The notes under the pieces: generated by a model | The model's database searches: none | What the model was told of the DNA's origin: nothing | What the model saw: only the letters and a program-made list of their open reading frames with translations | In this document: piece after piece, positions 44,585-53,174 of the stretch | Layout: each line of letters opens with the position of its first letter | How positions within the stretch are numbered: position 1 is the stretch's first letter | Program-made: the position numbers and the translations under genes | DNA from: Coralliovum pocilloporae | GTDB lineage: Bacteria; Pseudomonadota; Alphaproteobacteria; Rhizobiales; Cohaesibacteraceae | Direction: 5' to 3' | DNA: 64,000 nucleotides | Assembly (NCBI RefSeq): GCF_030845175.1 | Contig: NZ_CP132542.1 | Span: 310,001 to 374,000, forward strand

Positions 44585-45043
44585 GTGACCGTGTTCGCCA
44601 GTCGCGCCGATAAGAAAATGCTTGAGGATGGCAAGGAACTCGCCCCCAGGTTTGACGAAAACGGCCTCATTCCCTGCATTACCACTCATGCAGAAACCGG
44701 CGACCTTCTGATGGTCGGCTACATGAATGCGGACTCTCTGGCAAAAAGCATCGAATGCGGCGAAGCCGTCTACTGGAGCCGGTCACGGCAGGAGCTCTGG
44801 AAAAAGGGTGAAACCAGCGGCCAGACCCAGAAAATCGTCGAGATGCGGACGGATTGCGATCAGGATGCAATCTGGATCAAGGTTCTTGTAGAGGGCAATG
44901 GAGCCACATGCCATGTGGGCTATCACTCCTGTTTTTATCGCTCCGTTGAACTTGGCGAGGCAGGCGCGAAACCTCCTGCCCTCAAGTTCGAAGAGACCTC
45001 AAAAGTCTACGATCCAGATGAGGTTTATGGTCGCAAATCATAA
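44585..45043 (+). CDS. hisI: Phosphoribosyl-AMP cyclohydrolase (HisI)
   Basis: A 152-residue enzyme of histidine biosynthesis that opens the adenine ring of phosphoribosyl-AMP. TDCDQDA (metal site), GEAVYWSRSRQELWKKG and CHVGYHSCFYR (zinc site) are the canonical motifs. GTG start. It lacks the fused HisE domain, as is usual in alphaproteobacteria. Downstream of folE. Confidence 0.96.
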   Translation: MTVFASRADKKMLEDGKELAPRFDENGLIPCITTHAETGDLLMVGYMNADSLAKSIECGEAVYWSRSRQELWKKGETSGQTQKIVEMRTDCDQDAIWIKVLVEGNGATCHVGYHSCFYRSVELGEAGAKPPALKFEETSKVYDPDEVYGRKS

Positions 45044-45108
45044 AAAGTGACCATTTTCACTAAATAAAGAGAAATTTCTGAGATGATGATTTCAAAGGAG
45101 AAATTGTC

Positions 45109-46113
45109 ATGCTCTATGATGTTGTCAGGCGCATGCTTCCCCCGGACAGCCGCAACAGTCAGGCTGTTGATGATGAACCGGTTATCTGGGATCCGAGAGA
45201 AACAGAGAAACCGTCAATCGGACTGGCCCTGGGTGGCGGTGCGGCGCGCGGATGGTCCCATATCGGTGCTCTCAAGGCCCTGAACGAGGCTGACATCCGC
45301 CCGGATATCATCGCGGGCACATCCATCGGCGCCGTTGTCGGCGGCTGTTACGCCGCCAATCATCTTGACATGCTGGAGGATTTCGCTCGCAGCCTTACTG
45401 GTCGCCGCATTATCGGCCTTCTCGATTTCAACATAAGAGGTGGTGGCCTGATTGGCGGGTCAAAGCTGAAATCTCTGCTGGAAGATCAGCTCAAGAACAT
45501 TGCCATTGAATCGCTCAGCCGCAAGTTCATCTGTGTGGCAACCGAGCTCGGCACCGGTCACGAGATCTGGCTGCGCAGAGGACAATTGGTGGAAGCCATG
45601 CGGGCCTCCTATGCCCTGCCCGGGATTTTTGAGCCCGTCCCGTTAGGCAAGCGCTGGCTGGTGGATGGCGCTCTTGTCAATCCGGTGCCCGTATCGGTTT
45701 GCCGCGCTCTTGGTGCCCGTCTGGTTATCGCCGTCAATCTGAACATGGATACATTTGGTCATGGCTCCGTTCTTCAGGATCTGGAAGTGGGTCAAAGCGA
45801 AGAGCCAGAGGTCAAAACGTCCTTTCTCGAAAGTCTTGGTCAAACCAAGCGTTCCATCAAGCGACAGCTCCTGGGCGCATCAGGCCAGGGCCCCGGATTA
45901 TCATCCGTCATGATGGAAAGCTTCAATATTATCCAGGACCGGATTGCCCGATCACGTCTTGCAGGCGATCCTCCGGACATCATGATCGGGCCACGTGTCG
46001 GTGATATCGGGTTGTTCGAGTTCCAGAAAGCAGAGCAGGCGATTGAAGCGGGCTATACGGCAACGGTGCGCCATATCGACGAAATCCGTGACATGACGCG
46101 CGCTCTGGCCTGA
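45109..46113 (+). CDS. Patatin-like phospholipase
   Basis: A 334-residue Ser-Asp dyad hydrolase. The oxyanion loop GLALGGGAARGWSHIG, nucleophile GTSIGAVVGG and catalytic Asp in VDGALVNPVP are present. RssA-like in length, with no clear signal peptide, suggesting a cytosolic or membrane-associated lipase. AAAGGAG lies ahead of ATG 45109. Confidence 0.93.
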   Translation: MLYDVVRRMLPPDSRNSQAVDDEPVIWDPRETEKPSIGLALGGGAARGWSHIGALKALNEADIRPDIIAGTSIGAVVGGCYAANHLDMLEDFARSLTGRRIIGLLDFNIRGGGLIGGSKLKSLLEDQLKNIAIESLSRKFICVATELGTGHEIWLRRGQLVEAMRASYALPGIFEPVPLGKRWLVDGALVNPVPVSVCRALGARLVIAVNLNMDTFGHGSVLQDLEVGQSEEPEVKTSFLESLGQTKRSIKRQLLGASGQGPGLSSVMMESFNIIQDRIARSRLAGDPPDIMIGPRVGDIGLFEFQKAEQAIEAGYTATVRHIDEIRDMTRALA

Positions 46114-46194
46114 AGCGATCTGTTGCTCGTCAAACCGCCGTACCGGACGAAAAAATGACTATCGCAGAATGGACGCCAGCAATGGGTCTTGATC

Positions 46195-46626
46195 CTAGGC
46201 AGATGCTATATAGGAGCGCATCTGTTCTGCTTCCTGTTCTGCCTGCCGGATACGACGCTTGACCACATCACCAATCGAGATGATCCCGATGAGCTTGTCC
46301 TTGTCCATAACCGGCACATGACGGAAGCGACCGGCCGACATTTTTTCCATGACGGCCATAATCGTATCATCTGAGCATACGGTAACCACCGAGCTGGTCA
46401 TATGCTTATCGACGGTATCCGATAAGGCGTCCCCGCCACTCTTGGCAACAGCGCGAACAATATCCCGCTCGGACAGAATACCCACAAGTATTCCGTCACC
46501 ATCGCATACGACAATCGCACCAATCTTCTTTTCCGCCAGAACCTGCGCGACATCTGCCAGTGTCATGGACGGCGCAGCACATGCGACCTCGTTTCCTTTT
46601 TCCGCCAACATAGAACCAACTGTCAT
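46195..46626 (-). CDS. Tandem CBS domain protein
   Basis: A 143-residue protein made only of a CBS pair (about 12-65 and 75-132), the Bateman module that usually binds adenosine nucleotides. GILSERDIVRAVAKSG and GIISIGDVVKRRI close each CBS repeat. Free-standing CBS proteins are common in Rhizobiales. Convergent with the patatin gene. Start ATG 46626 follows GGAGG. Confidence 0.92.
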   Translation of the reverse strand: MTVGSMLAEKGNEVACAAPSMTLADVAQVLAEKKIGAIVVCDGDGILVGILSERDIVRAVAKSGGDALSDTVDKHMTSSVVTVCSDDTIMAVMEKMSAGRFRHVPVMDKDKLIGIISIGDVVKRRIRQAEQEAEQMRSYIASA

Positions 46627-46790
46627 CGCAACCTCCTTGCTACGGTTTTGGGTTTGCGAAAACCGCCCGGCAGCGCGGTCGATACCCGGAAAGGGTCATG
46701 ATCACCGGAAGTTGCTGAAGATGCAAGGGCAAGGGCGCGGTTTGCCTGCCTTTCGTCATGCGACTTGAGGTGCATGTGGTACACGCAAAA

Positions 46791-46880
46791 AAGAAGCCCG
46801 GAGCGCTATTTCTGCGCTTCCGGGCTGGTCGCCTCCCAGGATCCCGCCCCGAGATCTGAGATCAAAGTGTGCTCAAATAT
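46791..46880 (-). ncRNA. Candidate small RNA ending in an orphan terminator
   Basis: On the minus strand, AGCCCGGAAGCGC and GCGCTCCGGGCT form a strong hairpin followed by TTCTTTTTT (46793-46826), a good intrinsic terminator. No protein gene reads into it: the nearest on that strand is on the far side and the genes to the right read away. An upstream GGGGCGGG..GGGAGGCGACC segment looks like a structured or anti-Shine-Dalgarno region, as in rhizobial trans-acting sRNAs. 5' end unknown. The gap 46627-47105 (479 bases) otherwise shows only the PAS gene leader. Confidence 0.4.
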
Positions 46881-47105
46881 GAAGTGCAGTCTTTATCGCT
46901 GCCTCAGCACCAAAAGGCAATCATAACCGTCTGTTAACCTTAACTGCACCCGCCCCGCGCCATCGCCCTGGCACAAACAGGGTTGGCACACCCTGTGCAA
47001 GATATCCGGCAAGGGGTGCATCAGGATGTTCAAACTGTCCCAGTCTTGAACAGATGTCACAATACTGAACAGATAAACGGCCGGGGCCAAAAGGGGCATA
47101 TCGGG

Positions 47106-47720
47106 ATGAAACATACGGTAACACAGGAACTCTACGAGTACTGGAACAGTCTCCGGCACGGGCGGCTTGCCCCCAATCGCAGCGAAATCGAGCCAAGCGC
47201 GATCCGCAACCTCCTGGGCGACACATTCATTCTGGAAGTGGTGGATCGTGACACCTATAACTTCCGCCTCGCTGGCACGCGCCTCTGCGGCTCATACTGC
47301 AGGGAGTTGAAAGAACGGAACCTGCTTGATCTTTGGACAGGGCATGACCGCGAGGCGGTGGCAACCCTGCTGGCAACAGTCAGTGAAGACGGTGCAGTCG
47401 CGACAGCCGGCTTCTCAGGGCGCACGGAACGGGGACAAACACTCGAATTCGAACTCATCCTGCTGCCACTGATGACAGACGGAGAGAATGTCACCCGGAT
47501 TCTCGGCGCAATCGTTGCCCACGACACCCCCTACTGGCTCGGCATCTGGCCAATCATCGCACAGAACCTCGGCAGCGTCAGCTTGATCTGGCCGGATGAT
47601 GAACCTGCATTCCTGCGCCCGATGCGAGCTCAGGCTCAGGCCGAAATGCCTCTGGTTATTACCCAGCAGCCCAGCAAACGTATCGGACATCTGTCAGTCT
47701 ATCAGGGCGGGAAAACCTGA
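47106..47720 (+). CDS. PAS domain-containing protein (PAS_5/DUF type)
   Basis: A 204-residue cytosolic protein. LYEYWNSLRHGRLAPNRSEI with IRNLLGDTFILEVVDRD and the YNFRLAGTRLCGSYCRELKE segment are characteristic of the alphaproteobacterial PAS_5 family, which has no attached output domain. Function unknown; such genes often lie near PilZ genes, as here. AAAAGGGG precedes ATG 47106. Confidence 0.88.
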   Translation: MKHTVTQELYEYWNSLRHGRLAPNRSEIEPSAIRNLLGDTFILEVVDRDTYNFRLAGTRLCGSYCRELKERNLLDLWTGHDREAVATLLATVSEDGAVATAGFSGRTERGQTLEFELILLPLMTDGENVTRILGAIVAHDTPYWLGIWPIIAQNLGSVSLIWPDDEPAFLRPMRAQAQAEMPLVITQQPSKRIGHLSVYQGGKT

Positions 47721-47877
47721 GCATAGCCAGCCTTTATCCCTCATCGCCCGCGTCACGAAACAGATGAGGTGAAGCAAGAAAGGCTGGATAAGCTATAAAT
47801 CCCTGCACAATCAGGCATTTTGATGCGCTGGCGTTACCCCCTGTTAACCATAGACACATAGGCTGAAGCTCAGTTGC

Positions 47878-47900
47878 ACTGCATGGAGCATCCATGCAGT
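47878..47900. promoter_or_regulatory. Perfect inverted repeat upstream of PilZ gene
   Basis: ACTGCATGGA (47878-47887) and TCCATGCAGT (47891-47900) are exact complements across GCA, ending 33 bases before the PilZ ATG. It looks like an operator or a small hairpin in the leader; no T-run follows. Confidence 0.55.
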
Positions 47901-47932
47901 ATACTTGATTAAGGCAGCATGAGCAGGTCCCG

Positions 47933-48541
47933 ATGATACCCGAGCAAAAGCCCGAGCAGAAAAAACGGCTTTATGAGCGGCGACGCTTCCAGCGCGTCAA
48001 CATCAACCTGCTTGGCCGTTTCATGCTTGAAAACAAACGGGAATATCCCTGCCAGGTGATCAACATGTCACCGGGTGATGCAGCCATCATTGCGCCTGTA
48101 GGCGGCAAACTGAACGAAAAAGTCATCGCCTATGTGGATCACATCGGTCGAATCGAAGGCAAGATTGCCCGTCAGTTTGATGGCGGCTTTGCCGTTCTTC
48201 TGAACGCAACCAGCCATAAACGCGAGAAACTGGCAGCACAGCTCACATGGCTGGCCAACCGTGATATTCTCAATCTGCCGGAAGATCGACGCCATGACCG
48301 GCAAGAGCCGAAAATCTCCTCGTCCCGCATGACGCTTTCAGACGGAAGACAATATACCTGCCGCGTTATTGATGTTTCACTCTCTGGCGCAGCTGTCTCC
48401 ATGGCAGTCAAACCGGCAATCGGCACACCCATCACACTTGGAAAAATGCGGGCCCGTATTGTCCGCCACCTTCCTGACGGTGTTGCTGTCGAATTCTCAA
48501 GCATCCAGCCGATGGAAGTTATCGAATCCCATCTGAGCTAG
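47933..48541 (+). CDS. Tandem PilZ domain protein
   Basis: A 202-residue protein with two PilZ domains. The second (about 118-200) has the c-di-GMP motif RRHDR and DVSLSGAAV, complete. The first (about 15-95) has RRRFQR but NMSPGDAAI, with Asp in place of the last Gly of (D/N)xSxxG, and may not bind. Predicted c-di-GMP receptor; output target is unknown. Follows a PAS gene and a palindromic element. Confidence 0.92.
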   Translation: MIPEQKPEQKKRLYERRRFQRVNINLLGRFMLENKREYPCQVINMSPGDAAIIAPVGGKLNEKVIAYVDHIGRIEGKIARQFDGGFAVLLNATSHKREKLAAQLTWLANRDILNLPEDRRHDRQEPKISSSRMTLSDGRQYTCRVIDVSLSGAAVSMAVKPAIGTPITLGKMRARIVRHLPDGVAVEFSSIQPMEVIESHLS

Positions 48542-48743
48542 AGCAGATCGATTTTCGCAGCCAAGTTTCCGCAACTAGCGAAAACAACCTATGGATACTC
48601 AACTCTCTTCCAGCCCTCTATCTCAGTTTTAATTTCTGAACGTATTTTGGAAAGAGCAGCTGCGAAAAAGTTGGAAGCCGGATAAGACCGACTCTTTCAG
48701 ACCTCCAGAGGTCGACTGAATAAACAATCGACCCTCAAAGAAC

Positions 48744-49457
48744 TCACACCTGATTCAAGAGTTTCATATCGGCTTTATTCAAAGTCAAAACAGTTCCAAT
48801 CCCGAACCCACGCCACTGTGTTTTGGGAATGTTGGCGCGATTGAGTTTTTCTTCGGTAAATTCCTTTGAAGCATCATATGCAGAAGGTAGTCTGAGAAGT
48901 GAACCGAGATGCCTTGAGATATCCTTGTTTCCGAAGCGGCGCACATGATCATGCTGGCCGAAGCGGCGCACTCTTTCTTCAGTTCCAATATCCTGAAAAG
49001 TTTCGTCATACTCTCCGTTCATAAACGGAATGATGCATACATGCTTGCCTTTCGCAGTAAGCATTCGGTGCAAATGAAAAAGTGTATAAGCAATATTACA
49101 TGGTGTGTGCTCAAGCACATGACTATGAAGAATTAGATCAAAATGATCGGAGCGCCAATGATCCAAGTCGCAAAGATCTATGTGCTTACACTTCGGAGCA
49201 AAACGCTGATACAACTCAGGATAAAAATCGGCAGTCACATAATTTTCGGATTCTGAAATGAGAGAAATCTTGTTGTAAATGCTACGCTCGGGAGCGATGT
49301 GTAGAATTTTCCAGTCGGGCTTAATATCAAGTCTCTCAAGGTACATCCACATCAAGCGGGTACGCTCCAAAGAGCCGCAATTCGCACACTTAGCGTTCGG
49401 ACGCTTGTTCATATCAACAAACTTATCACCACCGCAAAAATTGCATTCAAATTCCAT
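48744..49457 (-). CDS. SAM-dependent methyltransferase with N-terminal zinc ribbon
   Basis: A 237-residue protein. CNFCGG (about 4-9) and CANCGS (about 24-29) form a likely zinc ribbon; the class I methyltransferase domain follows with HSHVLEHTPCN (motif for SAM pocket) and LTAKGKHVCIIPFM. Its base composition is lower in GC than the flanks, and it sits by a 600-base AT-rich tract, which suggests transfer. Substrate unknown. ATG 49457 has GAAGG seven bases upstream. Confidence 0.85.
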   Translation of the reverse strand: MEFECNFCGGDKFVDMNKRPNAKCANCGSLERTRLMWMYLERLDIKPDWKILHIAPERSIYNKISLISESENYVTADFYPELYQRFAPKCKHIDLCDLDHWRSDHFDLILHSHVLEHTPCNIAYTLFHLHRMLTAKGKHVCIIPFMNGEYDETFQDIGTEERVRRFGQHDHVRRFGNKDISRHLGSLLRLPSAYDASKEFTEEKLNRANIPKTQWRGFGIGTVLTLNKADMKLLNQV

Positions 49458-50090
49458 CGTCAAACCTTCGGCTCGGATCGGGCTCTTAACTCTTAGAAAT
49501 TTAAAGCATCTGACATACAGCTATGGGAGCAATCAGCAAATGCTTACTCACATATTGAGCTAATTGATATGAATGACTAAAGCAAACCGAAATTTGACCG
49601 ACGATCCGAAAACACCCCGATCTGCTATCAACCAGCTTTAGCAACGCGAAGCTGCACCTTGCTACCAAATACTGAACAGGTTGACTGCACCAAACCTATC
49701 CTAAAATCCGAGGTCGCTCGGGATTCCGTACAACACAGGAACCCTATTTTCTGGTTAAACCGGAAAAAAACAGCATATCTGCATTTTTTTTGACAGGCTG
49801 TACTTACCTGTAATCTAGTTGAATCTGCGGACTCAGGCAAAATGTCGCCAGTCAGGCTTGCCCTCCAGCCTGTGACTGACAATTGCTGTTCTTCTTGATT
49901 TTAAAAGGCTTTTCGCAACATCAGTGCCGAAGCACATCATTTGATTAAAATTAGAAACAAACAAGACTCAAAACCAAATAAAATACATATAAAAATCAAT
50001 ATTACTTTGAATTAAAACCAATTAATACTTTTATTCGTCTATAAAAACGATTGTGAAATAGTAATCACCATAACGGGGACGGTGATTACT
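49458..50090. other. AT-rich intergenic tract (633 bases)
   Basis: A strongly AT-rich region, in contrast to the rest of the window, with long A/T runs near 49960-50070. Short open frames on both strands lack ribosome-binding sites. I see no RNA gene or repeat in it. Possibly a remnant of a transferred segment with the neighbouring methyltransferase. Confidence 0.55.
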
Positions 50091-50711
50091 ATGAAAAACA
50101 TCAGATCAAGTCTGAAAGCATGCTATAGATTAACAACGGCGCTCTGTCTCTTGGCAGGCAGTATCTGGACAGCAGAAGCCGCGGATCAGAGGTTCATGCA
50201 GGTGGCGGGTGTCACATCCACACCAATTGGTCATGTGCAATTCTGCCGATCCAATCCCAAAGAGTGCCAGATAACGGCAGAACGAGCACCCCTTGTACGG
50301 CTGAATGAGGCCACCTGGCGAGAACTTGTTGCCGTGAATGAATATGTAAACCAGAGCGTAGCCCCTGTAACAGATCAGGACCTGTACCAGACGGCGGAAT
50401 ACTGGACATATCCGACACGTTATGGCGATTGCGAAGATTACGCCCTGCAGAAACGCCGCATCCTGATGGAACGCGGCTGGCCATCCGGGGCACTATTGAT
50501 CACGGTTGTGATCGATACGGATAATACCGGTCATGCTGTGCTGACCGTAAGAACTGATCAGGGAGACTATGTGCTCGACAACCAGGATTACCGCGTTCTG
50601 GAATGGGAGAAGACCCCCTATCGCTATGTGAAACGCCAATCACCCAGGAACAGCGGCGTATGGACGCGCATTCTGGATGAAAGACCCAATATTGTCGCGA
50701 GTATCCGCTGA
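50091..50711 (+). CDS. Transglutaminase-like cysteine peptidase (BTLCP/LapG family)
   Basis: A 206-residue secreted protein with a signal peptide (cleavage after AEA near residue 31). Catalytic Cys in RYGDCEDYAL, His in DNTGHAVLTV and Asp in YVLDNQD form the papain-like triad. The family includes periplasmic LapG, which releases surface adhesins in response to c-di-GMP, but no adhesin or LapD gene is adjacent here. ATG 50091 is preceded by a purine-rich GGGGACGG. Terminated by a strong hairpin. Confidence 0.9.
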   Translation: MKNIRSSLKACYRLTTALCLLAGSIWTAEAADQRFMQVAGVTSTPIGHVQFCRSNPKECQITAERAPLVRLNEATWRELVAVNEYVNQSVAPVTDQDLYQTAEYWTYPTRYGDCEDYALQKRRILMERGWPSGALLITVVIDTDNTGHAVLTVRTDQGDYVLDNQDYRVLEWEKTPYRYVKRQSPRNSGVWTRILDERPNIVASIR

Positions 50712-50788
50712 CAAACCAGCTTTGTAATGGAGACCCCGAAGAACCCGGTCGCGTCCCCACTCCCCGTCCCCAAATAGACCGGGTTCAC

Positions 50789-50824
50789 AAGCCGGCCCTT
50801 CCCCGAGGGCCGGCTTACTTTTTA
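50789..50824 (+). terminator. Terminator after transglutaminase-like gene
   Basis: AAGCCGGCCCT and AGGGCCGGCTT form an 11-bp perfect arm across TCCCCG, followed by ACTTTTTAG. Convergent with the carbonic anhydrase gene, so it may serve both. Confidence 0.88.
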
Positions 50825-50831
50825 GAAAGAT

Positions 50832-51359
50832 CTACAGAGATACAAGGCCGGACGCATAACGACGGCCGTTTTCGACATAATGTGCGGCAAGTCGACGATT
50901 GTTCTGGGCAGACGCATCATCAAGCTCACGAATAACTTTCCCCGGCATACCAACCACCAGAGAATTGTCCGGAATTTCCTTGCCTTCGGGAATAAGCGCA
51001 TTCGCTCCGATAATACAGTTACGGCCAATACGGACACCGTTCAGAATGGTCGCCCCCATACCGATCAGAGAATTTTCTCCAATCATACAGCCATGAACAA
51101 TAGCAGAATGGCCGAGTGTACATCCAGCGCCGATGGTCAGAGGAAAGCCCATGTCTGTGTGAAGAACACACATATCCTGAACATTGCTGCCCGCACCCAC
51201 TGAAATCAGCTCATTGTCACCACGCAACACGGCTCCAAACCAGACAGTCGCATCCTGCTCCAGACGAACCTTGCCAATAACCTGGGCATTATCGGCAACC
51301 CAGCACCGGTCCGGATCCACAATTTCCGGCTTGTTCCCATCGAGCATGTAGAGCGTCAT
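50832..51359 (-). CDS. Gamma-class carbonic anhydrase family protein
   Basis: A 175-residue left-handed beta-helix protein built of hexapeptide repeats, with metal-site His in VLHTDMG and GHSAIVHGC. The [20 protein letters not shown] start is typical of the YrdA/PaaY-like branch. ATG 51359 follows CGGAG. Carbonic anhydrase activity is not assured for this branch. Confidence 0.93.
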   Translation of the reverse strand: MTLYMLDGNKPEIVDPDRCWVADNAQVIGKVRLEQDATVWFGAVLRGDNELISVGAGSNVQDMCVLHTDMGFPLTIGAGCTLGHSAIVHGCMIGENSLIGMGATILNGVRIGRNCIIGANALIPEGKEIPDNSLVVGMPGKVIRELDDASAQNNRRLAAHYVENGRRYASGLVSL

Positions 51360-51407
51360 AAGCCAGACTCCGTTAGGCAAGGCCTGTTCAAAAGTAAGGG
51401 GTTACTA

Positions 51408-51737
51408 TCATCGGAAAGCCAAAACAAAATCCAAAACAAACAGACCCGAGCAGAAGCTCCAGACTGCAGCAATCCCCGCACTGGCCGCAAGCCAGCCAAT
51501 ATGCCGCCCCTCAATCCGACGGCCCCTGATCGCATTGCGCATGATGATAAACGGTCCACCGATACAAATCGTCACCAGTGTCAATGCCGTCATCGGCAAG
51601 GTCGGCCCATCAAAACGGAACCCCGCCGGCTCCGATGTAACGAGCTGGTAGAACGACCCCAGCAACCCGGCAACAACAAAGCCCGTGCAAGCGATATACA
51701 AAGCCAACATCAACTCAAAATACATCATCGCCCCCAT
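51408..51737 (-). CDS. Small four-helix membrane protein
   Basis: A 109-residue hydrophobic protein with helices near residues 7-28, 45-65 and 80-105. Conserved in Rhizobiales but without known function. ATG 51737 and ATG 51728 are both possible; the second follows GGGGGCG closely. Lies 49 bases upstream of the carbonic anhydrase gene on the same strand. Confidence 0.75.
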   Translation of the reverse strand: MGAMMYFELMLALYIACTGFVVAGLLGSFYQLVTSEPAGFRFDGPTLPMTALTLVTICIGGPFIIMRNAIRGRRIEGRHIGWLAASAGIAAVWSFCSGLFVLDFVLAFR

Positions 51738-52040
51738 GCGAAACTGTCTCGATCTGGCGCATCCTGATCTATTAATACTTTATTAAGCAAATGAGGTGCC
51801 AGTCCAAAATCGTGGATCAATTCCGCTCCGGGTTGCGCAAAGTCTTGTTTTTCCCGCTACTTTCAAGAAGAATATTGTTATGAGAACTGAGATGTTCAGG
51901 GATGATCGTTTCGGAATGATACAGGGGCACAATTTGAAACAACCATCCAAGCAGACTGGAGAAACACTGACGGATTACAGCACTTTTGCCGTATATATGT
52001 CTGTGAGCACGACCTGTCGGGCTCAATAGGAACGACTGCC
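51738..52040. other. 303-base divergent intergenic region
   Basis: Between the small membrane protein and the membrane-anchored hypothetical gene. AT-richer in the left half. No gene, RNA or repeat supported. Confidence 0.45.
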
Positions 52041-52766
52041 ATGCCTCTGTTCAGGGAAAGACCTCCTGATTCGACAGCAGCCAGACGCTGGCCATTTGTT
52101 ATCCTGCTTATGGCCCTGCTCGGCATGCTGGCCATGTTGATATTCGACACCTGGCAACAGATGCACAAGCTGCCGGAAGGACCAGAGGTTTATCTCCAGT
52201 CTCCTGAAACACTGGTCTCGATGAGGCTGGAAAAATGGAAGCTCGCCATCCCCCGTTCAATGCTGATACGGAAACCTGACAGCAGTCAGAACAGCATTGA
52301 TATGGAAGTTCTGTGGCCGTCGCTTGCCGGACGCAAACCGGAGAATGCAAAAGCCTTCTCTGACGGCTCAGCGAACAGGCGCATCATTCATCTGCATATA
52401 GAACCCCGGCGAGCCAGGGCTGACAGCAACACCCGCTTTGAGACAACCTATCAGTATGTTCTGGAAACAGACGACAAAAGCCGTGTGCAAGGCCTCAACC
52501 TTCGGGTATTCAGATCAGGGTCGGGATATCCTGGTGAACTACTCGCCTATGGCCCTAAAGATCAGCCGAGCCCGTCCTTTGTAGCACGTTGTCCTGATCC
52601 CAAACGCGTGGTTCTGCCTGAAAACTGCTTGAGGGAAATTCACCTGAACGAGGATTTGACGATGCTGATCCAGTTCAGACCCGCCCTTCTCAAAAACTGG
52701 CAGGAACTGGACCGCCGCCTGACCGGCCTGATCGACATTTTCATGACCAGAGACCCGGCACAGTAA
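52041..52766 (+). CDS. Membrane-anchored hypothetical protein
   Basis: A 241-residue protein with one N-terminal membrane helix (about residues 17-38), the rest periplasmic if the helix is an anchor. No family recognised. Conserved-looking segments include NEDLTMLIQFRPALLKNWQE near the C-terminus. Lies alone on the plus strand before the convergent DUF3126/cysE pair. Confidence 0.75.
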   Translation: MPLFRERPPDSTAARRWPFVILLMALLGMLAMLIFDTWQQMHKLPEGPEVYLQSPETLVSMRLEKWKLAIPRSMLIRKPDSSQNSIDMEVLWPSLAGRKPENAKAFSDGSANRRIIHLHIEPRRARADSNTRFETTYQYVLETDDKSRVQGLNLRVFRSGSGYPGELLAYGPKDQPSPSFVARCPDPKRVVLPENCLREIHLNEDLTMLIQFRPALLKNWQELDRRLTGLIDIFMTRDPAQ

Positions 52767-52783
52767 AACCTCTCAATCATCGG

Positions 52784-52813
52784 ACACAAAAAAAGCGCCA
52801 CAAAGGCGCTTCT
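52784..52813 (-). terminator. Terminator after DUF3126 gene
   Basis: On the minus strand AAGCGCC and GGCGCTT pair around TTTGT and are followed by TTTTTTTG. It ends the cysE-DUF3126 operon; the reverse orientation has no T-run. Confidence 0.8.
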
Positions 52814-52838
52814 TCACTGTCTGAAGGAGTCTTATTGC

Positions 52839-53054
52839 TCAGTCTTCGAGATCGTAGTCCAGAATGGCCATGGAGAAATTGTAGGACAGATCATCCTCAT
52901 CCTCATCATCCCGATACAGGATGCCGATAAACTCTTCGCCGATATAAACTTCTGCTGAGTCATCTTTCTTCGGGCGTTGACGAACAGTGATTTCGGCATT
53001 TCCGAATGTCTTTTTGAGATAATTTTCAAGTTTTCCCAGCTCAGCGCGGTTCAC
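52839..53054 (-). CDS. DUF3126 family protein
   Basis: A 71-residue protein. The start NRAELGKLENYLKKTFGNAE is typical of DUF3126, found downstream of cysE in many alphaproteobacteria. The Asp/Glu-rich end LYRDDEDEDDLSY is visible. GTG 53054 follows AGGAGA by eight bases. Function unknown; co-occurrence with cysE suggests a link to cysteine synthesis. Confidence 0.88.
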   Translation of the reverse strand: MNRAELGKLENYLKKTFGNAEITVRQRPKKDDSAEVYIGEEFIGILYRDDEDEDDLSYNFSMAILDYDLED

Positions 53055-53089
53055 GGCAGTTCTCCTGTCATAGTGACTAGTCACGGATC

Positions 53090-53118
53090 AGGCGGCGTGA
53101 TGCACCATCACGCCGCCT
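53090..53118 (-). promoter_or_regulatory. Intercistronic hairpin between cysE and DUF3126
   Basis: AGGCGGCGTGAT and ATCACGCCGCCT form a perfect 12-bp stem with a five-base loop and no T-run. Likely an mRNA processing or stability element. Confidence 0.6.
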
Positions 53119-53174
53119 CTGTAAAGTCCGGTTCTGTTTTTGCTCGGGGAAAACCCCCAAGATCAATCTGTCAA

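Noticed and set aside
49628-49882. 84-codon minus-strand frame in the AT-rich tract
   Set aside because: No ribosome-binding site, no family, and composition of random AT-rich DNA.
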